DNA of 64,000 nucleotides from Micromonospora_J zhanjiangensis (GTDB lineage: Bacteria; Actinomycetota; Actinomycetes; Mycobacteriales; Micromonosporaceae): positions 50,026 through 114,025 of the forward strand of contig NZ_JBHSBN010000022.1 of NCBI RefSeq assembly GCF_042650605.1, given 5' to 3'. Both the position numbers and the translations under genes were made by a program. The notes beneath the pieces were generated by a model. The model worked only from the letters and a program-made list of their open reading frames with translations, did no database searches and was not told the origin of the DNA. Below, one piece after another: positions 58,920-64,000 of this stretch (within the stretch, counting starts at the first letter, position 1; the number at the start of each line of letters is the position of its first letter).

Positions 58920-60095
58920 GTGACCGACGACACGATCACCACCGGTGGCCCGCTGACCGGCGTACGGGTGGTGGAGCTGGCCGGCATCGGGCCGGGCCCG
59001 TTCGCGGCGATGATGCTGGCCGACATGGGCGCCGACGTGATCCGGGTGGACCGGACCGCCGAGGTGCACCCGGCGGCGTTCGGCACGCCGCACCCGGATC
59101 TGCTCCTGCGCGGCCGGCGCTCGATCGGCGTGGACCTGAAGCACCCGGACGGCCGGTCGACGGTGCTGGAGCTGGTCCGGCGGGCGGACGTCCTGGTCGA
59201 GGGTTTCCGTCCCGGGGTGACCGAGCGGCTGGGCCTCGGCCCGGACGACTGTCTCGCGGTCAACGCGGCGCTGGTCTACGGCCGGATGACCGGCTGGGGG
59301 CAGGACGGCCCGAACGCCCCGTACGCCGGGCACGACATCGACTACCTGGCGCTGACCGGCGCGCTGCACGGCATCGGCCGAGCCGGTGACCGCCCGGTGC
59401 CGCCGATGAACCTGCTGGGCGACTTCGGCGGGGGCGCGATGATGCTCGCCTTCGGGGTGGTCTGCGCGCTGCTCGACGTCCGGGCCGGCGGTGCCGGTCA
59501 GGTCGTGGACGCCGCCATCGTGGACGGCGTGTCGCTGCTGTCCACCCAGATCCACGCGCTGCGCCGGATGGGCATGTGGCGGGACCCGCGCGGGGTGAAC
59601 CTGCTCGACGGTGGCGCGCCGTTCTACGACACGTACGAGTGTGCCGACGGCCGGTATCTCGCGGTCGGCGCGCTGGAGCCCCGCTTCTACGAGGAGTTGG
59701 TCCGCCGCACCGGGTTCCAGCCGCCCGAGGGCGAGGGTGGGGACCGCACCGACCCGGGCCGGTGGCCGGTGGCCCGGGAGCACTGGGCGGCGCTGTTCCG
59801 CACCCGTACCCGGGACGAGTGGGCCGACCTGTTGGAGCGTACGGACGCCTGCGTGGCGCCGGTGCTCGACTGGCGGGAGGCGCCCGGGCATCCGCATCTG
59901 GCCGCCCGGCGGGTGTTCGTCACCCCGGACGACGGGGTGGAACAGCCCGCCCCGGCGCCCCGGTTCAGCCGCACGCCGGGCGCCATCCGCCGGCCGCCGC
60001 CGCAACCGGGCGAGCACACCGACGAGGTGCTGCGCGAGGCGGGCCTGGCCGACGACCGGATCGCCGCCCTGCGGGCCGCCGGGGCGGTCGCCTGA
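58920..60095 (+). CDS. CaiB/BaiF family CoA transferase (alpha-methylacyl-CoA racemase-like)
   Basis: A 391-residue class III CoA-transferase fold: VVELAGIGPGPFAAMMLADMGADVIRVDR opens the chain, then VDLKHPDG, VLVEGFRPGV, YGRMTGWGQDGPNAPYAGHDIDYLALTG and LGDFGGGAMM. The His in GHDIDY and the Asp in LGDFGGG match the base pair of alpha-methylacyl-CoA racemase, which epimerises 2-methyl-branched acyl-CoAs in branched-lipid breakdown. It has its own leaderless promoter and no beta-oxidation genes nearby. Confidence 0.88.
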   Translation: MTDDTITTGGPLTGVRVVELAGIGPGPFAAMMLADMGADVIRVDRTAEVHPAAFGTPHPDLLLRGRRSIGVDLKHPDGRSTVLELVRRADVLVEGFRPGVTERLGLGPDDCLAVNAALVYGRMTGWGQDGPNAPYAGHDIDYLALTGALHGIGRAGDRPVPPMNLLGDFGGGAMMLAFGVVCALLDVRAGGAGQVVDAAIVDGVSLLSTQIHALRRMGMWRDPRGVNLLDGGAPFYDTYECADGRYLAVGALEPRFYEELVRRTGFQPPEGEGGDRTDPGRWPVAREHWAALFRTRTRDEWADLLERTDACVAPVLDWREAPGHPHLAARRVFVTPDDGVEQPAPAPRFSRTPGAIRRPPPQPGEHTDEVLREAGLADDRIAALRAAGAVA

Positions 60096-60104
60096 CACCC
60101 GGTC

Positions 60105-60497
60105 CTAGCCCTGGCGGGTGACCGGCGCGGGTTGTGCGAGGTCGCGGAAGTCGGCCGGCAGGTCGGCGGTCAGCTCGTCGAACCCGCCGCCGGGCAGCGC
60201 CTCACGCAGGGTGGCGAACACCGCTCGTACGCCGGTCTCGGCCGCCGGTCCGGGCAGTCCCGCCTCTCGGCCGACCCGGCGGATCAGCTCGTCGGCGGTG
60301 AACGCCTCGGCGGTCTCGTCCGGCGGGCGGAGCAGCCCCTGCAACGGCTTGGGCAGCTGCGCGGCCAGGTCCAACGCCTCGCCGGCGGTGATCCGCTCGT
60401 TGAGTGCCTCCAGGGTGACCCGGGTCAGGTCGACCGCCTGCTCCGACGGCAGGTCCGTGCGCCGGGCGACCAGGTCGATCATCGTGTCGTAGTCCAT
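60105..60497 (-). CDS. DUF2267 protein
   Basis: A 130-residue helical protein: MIDLVARRTDLPSEQAVDLTRVTLEALNERI and ADELIRRVGREAGLPGPAAETGVRAVFATLREAL form the two similar halves of DUF2267. ATG 60497 follows GGAGGGACGGG. The strongest SigB/F-type promoter on the minus strand lies upstream (60588-60612), leaving a leader of about 84 bases. The family is unknown but recurrent in actinobacterial stress regulons; another DUF2267 protein is encoded at 51589. Confidence 0.86.
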   Translation of the reverse strand: MDYDTMIDLVARRTDLPSEQAVDLTRVTLEALNERITAGEALDLAAQLPKPLQGLLRPPDETAEAFTADELIRRVGREAGLPGPAAETGVRAVFATLREALPGGGFDELTADLPADFRDLAQPAPVTRQG

Positions 60498-60587
60498 TCC
60501 CGTCCCTCCTGTCCGCCGGTCTCCCGCGGGCCGGACGCCGGTTTCCGGAAGCCGTGCGTGCGACCGGCCCGGCGCCTCGCCCCGCGG

Positions 60588-60612
60588 CTACCCCACACCG
60601 GTACGGACAAAC
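60588..60612 (-). promoter_or_regulatory. SigB/SigF-type promoter of the DUF2267 gene
   Basis: On the minus strand GTTTGT (60612-60607), 13 bases, GGGTAG (60593-60588). Same -10 and spacer as the ctaD and osmC promoters. Confidence 0.72.
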
Positions 60613-60635
60613 CGTCACCGATCCGGGCGGGTACG

Positions 60636-60660
60636 GCGTAATCAGCGCGGTACCGGGTAT
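60636..60660 (+). promoter_or_regulatory. Possible SigB/F-type promoter of the DUF2795 gene
   Basis: GCGTAA (60636-60641), 13 bases, GGGTAT (60655-60660), 40 bases before ATG 60701. It is divergent from the DUF2267 promoter, 24 bases away. Confidence 0.42.
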
Positions 60661-60700
60661 CCGCTGCCACCGCGGCCGACGAGGTGAGGAGCGCGACGCT

Positions 60701-60973
60701 ATGGCGACCGACGACGAGGTGACGCAGTACCTCTCGGCGATGGACTATCCGGCCGACAAGGAGGCGATCATCCGCGAGGCGCAACGGGTGGGAGCGCCGT
60801 ACGAGGTGCTGCGCGCGCTGCGGGCCCTGCCGCCGGTGCAGTACGCCAACACCAACCAGGTGGTCCGGTCGGCGCGGACCGAACCGGCGCCCGAGGTGGG
60901 CGCGGCCGAGCGGGCCGCGAAGACCAGGGACAAGCGGCACCGGCGGGTCGCCCGGGACCTGCGCAGCATCTGA
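60701..60973 (+). CDS. DUF2795 protein
   Basis: A 90-residue protein. VTQYLSAMDYPADKEAIIREAQRVGAPYEVLRALRALP is the DUF2795 core, a short helical unit. A basic tail (RAAKTRDKRHRRVARDLRS) suggests nucleic-acid or partner binding. ATG 60701 follows GAGGTGAGGAG. It is divergent from DUF2267 and is followed after 8 bases by DUF1345, with which it may be cotranscribed. Function unknown; such proteins often occur in stress-linked loci. Confidence 0.85.
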   Translation: MATDDEVTQYLSAMDYPADKEAIIREAQRVGAPYEVLRALRALPPVQYANTNQVVRSARTEPAPEVGAAERAAKTRDKRHRRVARDLRSI

Positions 60974-60981
60974 GGCCGCCC

Positions 60982-61656
60982 GTGACGCCGGGGCCGGCCG
61001 GGACCAACCGTCGGGTCGAACCGCCCCGGGCGACCACCGCGGCGGTGCAACTGGTCACGATGGTGCTCGCCGGCGTCGTCGCCGGTGGCCTGTTCGCGGT
61101 GTTCACCTCGCCGGCCTACGCGCCGTTGATCGGCTGGGACGTGGCCGCGACGCTCTATTTGATCCGCACCTGGTACACGATCTGGCCGATGAGTTCGGCC
61201 CAGACGGCCCGGCTGGCGCTGCGCGAGGACGCCAGCCGGCCGCTGCGCGACGTGCTGCTGCTGTCGGCCTGCCTGACCAGCCTGGTGGCGATCGGCTACG
61301 TGCTGGGCACCGCCGGGGAGATCCGGGGCTACGCCCGGGCGCTGCACATCGTCCTGGGCATCGCCAGCGTGTTGCTGTCCTGGGGCGTCGTGCACACGGT
61401 CTTCACCACCCGGTACGCCCGGCTCTACTACACCGGCATCGACGGTGGGATCAACTTCAACCAGAAGACCCCGCCGTGCTACTCGGACTTCGCCTATGTC
61501 GCGTTCACCATCGGGCTGACCTTCCAGGTCTCCGACACCAACATCACCCACCACGACGTACGCGCCACCGCGCTGCGGCACGCCCTGCTGTCGTACCTGT
61601 TCGGGGCGGTGATCATCGCGGCGACGATCAACCTGCTCGCCGGACTGGTGCGCTGA
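60982..61656 (+). CDS. DUF1345 family membrane protein
   Basis: A 224-residue integral membrane protein with five or six hydrophobic segments (VTMVLAGVVAGGLFAVF, VAATLYLIRTWYTIW, LLLSACLTSLVAIGYVLG, LHIVLGIASVLLSWGVVHTVFTT, FAYVAFTIGLTFQVSD, LSYLFGAVIIAATINLLAGL). The motif YSDFAYVAFTIGLTFQVSDT and the HxVFTTRYA signature are diagnostic of DUF1345. No function is established. GTG start 8 bases after the DUF2795 stop. Confidence 0.88.
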   Translation: MTPGPAGTNRRVEPPRATTAAVQLVTMVLAGVVAGGLFAVFTSPAYAPLIGWDVAATLYLIRTWYTIWPMSSAQTARLALREDASRPLRDVLLLSACLTSLVAIGYVLGTAGEIRGYARALHIVLGIASVLLSWGVVHTVFTTRYARLYYTGIDGGINFNQKTPPCYSDFAYVAFTIGLTFQVSDTNITHHDVRATALRHALLSYLFGAVIIAATINLLAGLVR

Positions 61657-61880
61657 CGGCGCGGCGGGCGTCCGGCGGCGGGATAGGTGTTCGGCGCCGC
61701 GGCTGCGTTCTCGGGCGCGGCCGGCGAGCCACTGCGGTACCGGACGAGGTGCCCTGGCCACGCACCGCATGCACGACCGGGGCACCACGTCCGGGCGAAC
61801 CCCGACGACCTCCGGGCGCCCGAACCGGGCGCACTCGCCGGGCGGTGGATGGCTCGACACGACCTGGTGGGCCATCGCTG

Positions 61881-61903
61881 CCGGCCTTCAGCATACGGGC
61901 CGG
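61881..61903. terminator. Weak hairpin between convergent genes
   Basis: CCGGCC (61881-61886) pairs with GGCCGG (61898-61903) over an 11-base loop in the 281-base gap between the DUF1345 and HhH-type genes. Nothing else is recognised in 61657-61937. Confidence 0.3.
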
Positions 61904-61937
61904 TAACCCCTGCTCGGAGGCGGTTTGCGAAAAATGC

Positions 61938-62615
61938 TCAGGCGCCGGCCAGGCGCCGCACCTCGGCGTACCGGTTCTCCAGATCCGTCCGGGCCAGCGC
62001 GCCGACCAGCCAGGCCAACCGCTCGCTGCGCGGGCTGCCGGCCAGGTCGGCCAGGTCGTCGGCGGACCGGCCCAGACCCAGCCGGCGGGCGGCGACCAGC
62101 GCCCGCCGGTCCGCCACCGGCGCCGCCTCACGCCACACCGCCTGCGCCTCCCGCAGGAACAGGTCGACCACCTCGTCGTCCACCCCCGGCAGCCGGTTCA
62201 GCAGGGCCCGTTCCCGACCCGGCTGGTAGCGGGCCTCGACCCGCAGCCGGCGCAGGTCGCCCCGGTACCGGTCGACCACGGTACGGGCCAGGTCGCCGAG
62301 CGTGACGGACAGCTCCGCCGCGTCGGACCGCCGGCCCGCGTCCCGCAGTACGGCCGTCCGCGTCTCGGCGAGCGAACGGGCCATCCGGGCGGCGCTGTCC
62401 CAGCCCTGGTCCCGCAGCGCCGTGGCGGCCGCGACGGCTCGCCGGAAGTCGCCGCGCTGACGCAGCAGGATCGACAAATAGAGCAGCTGGAACAGGCTGG
62501 CCGGGTTGTTGGTGACCCGGAAGCCGTACTCCTCGGCGAAGCCGCGGGAACCGCCCACCAGGCGGCGTACCACGCGTTTGCGCTGCTCGGTGTCCGCGAT
62601 CGTCATGGTGGTCAT
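61938..62615 (-). CDS. HhH-GPD (endonuclease III)-like protein without an iron-sulfur loop
   Basis: A 225-residue all-helical protein. LFQLLYLSILLRQRGDFRRAVAAATAL, GWDSAARMARSL, and ERALLNRLPGVDDEVVDLFLREAQ resemble the hairpin-helix-hairpin region (LPGV-D) of endonuclease III-type glycosylases, with an Asp in APVADRRALVAARRLGLG near the expected catalytic site. The C-terminal Cys cluster of Nth is absent. I give the fold moderate support; activity may be on DNA or lost. Confidence 0.7.
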   Translation of the reverse strand: MTTMTIADTEQRKRVVRRLVGGSRGFAEEYGFRVTNNPASLFQLLYLSILLRQRGDFRRAVAAATALRDQGWDSAARMARSLAETRTAVLRDAGRRSDAAELSVTLGDLARTVVDRYRGDLRRLRVEARYQPGRERALLNRLPGVDDEVVDLFLREAQAVWREAAPVADRRALVAARRLGLGRSADDLADLAGSPRSERLAWLVGALARTDLENRYAEVRRLAGA

Positions 62616-62676
62616 GCCCCGCGACTACCCGCAACGACCCCCGCCACGCCACCGGGCGCGGACCGAAGGCCCCGTC

Positions 62677-62730
62677 GAGGACCGTGGCCCGGATCGGCCC
62701 TCGGCAGGGCCATTTCGCGCCACGGTCTTC
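62677..62730. repeat. Dispersed hairpin element, copy B
   Basis: A nested inverted repeat. The outer stem GAGGACCGTGGC (62677-62688) pairs with GCCACGGTCTTC (62719-62730) over 12 positions with one G-U pair. The inner stem GGCCCT (62696-62701) pairs with AGGGCC (62706-62711) around CGGC. It lies at the end of pirin, overlapping its last two bases, and shares blocks with 32-84. Its place suggests a terminator-like role for pirin. Confidence 0.75.
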
Positions 62731-63703
62731 AGAAGCGGCCGTGCCGGTCGCGGGGTTTGAGGCGGACGCCCGGCATGTCCGGTGCCGGCAGGGAAGCGCT
62801 GTCGTCGGCGGCGACGGTGCCGAAGCGGCGGCCGGCCATCCAGTCCTCCCGGGCCTCGACGATCTCCTCGTGCGACCGGCCCACGAAGTTCCACCACATC
62901 ACCAGCGGCGACTCGAACGGCTCACCGCCGAGCAGCACCAGCCGGGTATCCGGCGCGGCACCGGACACGGTCAGTTCGGTCCGGTCGGTGCCCAGGTACA
63001 GCAGGGTGCCCGGGGCCAGCTCGACGCCGTCGACCTCGGCCCGGCCGGACATCGCCAGCACGCCATACTCGAAGTCGGGCCGCAACGGCAGCCGGCCGGC
63101 GCCACCGGTCGGCAGGTGCAGCTGCGCGCCGAGCAGCGGGCTGTAGGCGCGGGCCGGCGCCCGGACCCCGGCAAGCTCGCCGACCAGCACGGCGACCGCC
63201 AGGTCACCGTCCCGCCACCCCGGCACCGTCGGATGATGGTCGAACGCCGGCGGGTCGGCGCGGGCGTCGTCGGGCAGCGCGACCCAGAGCTGCAGGCCGT
63301 GCATGACGGCCGGTCGGTCGGGTGGGGACTGCTCGGAGTGGGCGATGCCCCGGCCGGAGGTCATCAGGTTGAGCTGACCTGGCCGGATCAGTTGGTCGTT
63401 GCCGAGACTGTCGCGGTGCCGGATCGTGCCCTCGACCAGCCAGGTGACGGTCTGCAGGCCGATGTGCGGATGCGGCGGCACCTGCATGCCGGGCCGGCCG
63501 GTGACGTCGTCCGGGCCGAAGTGGTCGACGAAGCACCAAGCGCCGATCATCCGGCGCCGGCGGTGCGGCAGGAGGCGACGCACCGTGGTGTAGCGGCCGA
63601 GGGGTACGTCGTGGCCGGGGAGCAGGACGCTGCCGGGTTCCCCGGGGGTCGGCTCGTCGGTCGGGGTCCGGGTGTCGGCGGGCATCGGTTCGGTGACGCT
63701 CAC
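62729..63703 (-). CDS. Pirin family protein
   Basis: A 324-residue bicupin. The N-terminal cupin holds the metal ligands in VPPHPHIGLQTVTWLVEG and RHRD, then GRGIAHSEQSP. The second cupin has YGVLAMSGRAEVDGVEL and ends LVMWWNFVGRSHEEIVEA, the signature of pirins. Bacterial pirins act as quercetinases or interact with central metabolic enzymes; the substrate here is open. GTG 63703 follows 6 bases after TACAGT, so it should be leaderless. The 3' end touches a hairpin element. Confidence 0.9.
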   Translation of the reverse strand: MSVTEPMPADTRTPTDEPTPGEPGSVLLPGHDVPLGRYTTVRRLLPHRRRRMIGAWCFVDHFGPDDVTGRPGMQVPPHPHIGLQTVTWLVEGTIRHRDSLGNDQLIRPGQLNLMTSGRGIAHSEQSPPDRPAVMHGLQLWVALPDDARADPPAFDHHPTVPGWRDGDLAVAVLVGELAGVRAPARAYSPLLGAQLHLPTGGAGRLPLRPDFEYGVLAMSGRAEVDGVELAPGTLLYLGTDRTELTVSGAAPDTRLVLLGGEPFESPLVMWWNFVGRSHEEIVEAREDWMAGRRFGTVAADDSASLPAPDMPGVRLKPRDRHGRF

Positions 63704-63709
63704 GGGTCG

Positions 63710-63715
63710 ACTGTA
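63710..63715 (-). promoter_or_regulatory. -10 box of a leaderless promoter
   Basis: On the minus strand TACAGT ends 6 bases before GTG 63703 of the pirin gene. Confidence 0.5.
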
Positions 63716-63782
63716 CGTCGCTGGCTGGCTGTCTTCAGAGGCTCTGGTTGGGTCGGTGGTCCTGGCCTGGCTTGTGGTTGGG

Positions 63783-63849
63783 GGGTGGGCCGGCGTGCCC
63801 GGCGTGGCCCGTCAGGCTTGATGTCCACGCCGGGCACGCCGGCCCACCC
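63783..63849. repeat. Perfect 25-bp inverted repeat
   Basis: Arms 63783-63807 and 63825-63849 are perfect inverse complements over all 25 bases, around a 17-base loop. It lies between the partial gene at the window end and the pirin promoter, 39 bases from a second hairpin. It is too strong to be chance; it may be a terminator, an insulator or a REP-like element. Confidence 0.85.
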
Positions 63850-63888
63850 TCGCCGTGACCATCCGGGCCGCGACCAGCGGATGCCGAA

Positions 63889-63928
63889 AAAGGGCCGGGA
63901 CCCCGGTGGTACGGGATCCCGGCCCTTT
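63889..63928 (-). terminator. Rho-independent terminator of the gene at the window end
   Basis: AAAGGGCCGGGA (63889-63900) pairs with TCCCGGCCCTTT (63917-63928), with three further pairs inside. On the minus strand the stem is followed by five T, and it starts 12 bases after the stop of the partial gene. Confidence 0.85.
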
Positions 63929-63939
63929 CGGTTGTTGTC

Positions 63940-64000
63940 TTAGCTGTTCCAGTACTGGGTGACCAGGTCAGCGGCCTGGGTCTCCCACTGGGCGTAGGCG
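63940..64000 (-). CDS. Partial gene, C terminus only
   Basis: The last 19 codons of a minus-strand gene that begins outside the window: AYAQWETQAADLVTQYWNS, then TAA (63942-63940). The end is helical and Gln/Trp-rich, as in some solute-binding or secreted proteins, but the family cannot be named. A canonical terminator follows directly. Confidence 0.6.
   Translation of the reverse strand, partial: AYAQWETQAADLVTQYWNS

Noticed and set aside
62625..62630. SigB/F-type promoter before the HhH-type gene (GGGTAG)
   Set aside because: The hexamer 13 bases upstream is GCGTGG, not GTTT-like.

Overview
This window comes from a high-GC actinobacterium, most likely a member of the Micromonosporaceae (Micromonospora or a close relative). 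The base composition is extreme, with G or C at most third codon positions. The gene set is actinobacterial: glucosyl-3-phosphoglycerate synthase, TreXYZ, an Rv2629-like baeRF protein, a SigB/F-type stress sigma factor with a SpoIIE/STAS network, DUF4383, DUF2267, DUF2795 and DUF6510. Many genes start with GTG, and many start codons sit 6 to 8 bases after a TANNNT -10 box, which points to leaderless mRNAs. I saw no rRNA, tRNA, CRISPR array, prophage or insertion sequence. This is chromosomal housekeeping and accessory DNA with several local scars.

Layout. 1-3 kb: gpgS, a GT4 glycosyltransferase and a DUF4383 membrane protein. 3.2-6.5 kb: a solitary cytochrome oxidase subunit I gene, convergent with a sigma factor fused to a STAS domain. 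6.7-14 kb: an unknown protein, a double-PGRP amidase with peptidoglycan-binding repeats, a large HTH/NB-ARC/TPR regulator, DUF6907 and a mini-GntR; two copies of a ~220-bp repeat lie between these genes. 14-23.8 kb: a methyltransferase, a MerR regulator divergent from an imine-reductase-like gene with a clear operator, a VOC protein, a TPP enzyme coupled to a baeRF protein, a 5'-truncated dehalogenase, a glutamate-cysteine ligase-like gene and an AraC regulator preceded by a leader ORF. 23.9-32.7 kb: a GNAT protein with its own leader ORF, the treX-treY-treZ operon and citrate synthase. 33-40 kb: a VOC protein, an AraC regulator and a two-component/glycosyltransferase operon. 40.4-43.6 kb: a Baeyer-Villiger monooxygenase, SDR and hydrolase operon. 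43.7-51.1 kb: OsmC, an EEP nuclease-like protein, a cell-wall lytic-like protein and a signalling cluster (single-domain response regulator, B12-cap/STAS chimera, SpoIIE phosphatase, two STAS proteins). 51.1-64 kb: small unknowns, a DUF2267/pterin-dehydratase-like fusion, a spermidine-synthase-like gene, NDH-2, a degraded stretch with a SpoU fragment, a PNPOx-like gene with a SoxR-type operator, a molybdopterin oxidoreductase operon, terC behind a Mn2+ (yybP-ykoY) riboswitch, a CaiB-type racemase, DUF2267, DUF2795, DUF1345, an HhH-GPD-like protein, pirin and a cut gene.

The theme that ties the window together is general stress control. Three promoters with the same architecture (GTTTNN, 13-bp spacer, GGGTAG) drive ctaD, osmC and a DUF2267 gene, and weaker versions precede related genes. 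That is the promoter class read by SigB/SigF-type factors, and the window carries such a factor with an antagonist-type STAS domain fused to its C terminus. It also carries a SpoIIE phosphatase and three further STAS domains, but no RsbW-type kinase. Other notable structures are two families of dispersed hairpin repeats, tandem duplications at gene 3' ends that copy the stop codon, and two short leader ORFs with strong ribosome-binding sites.
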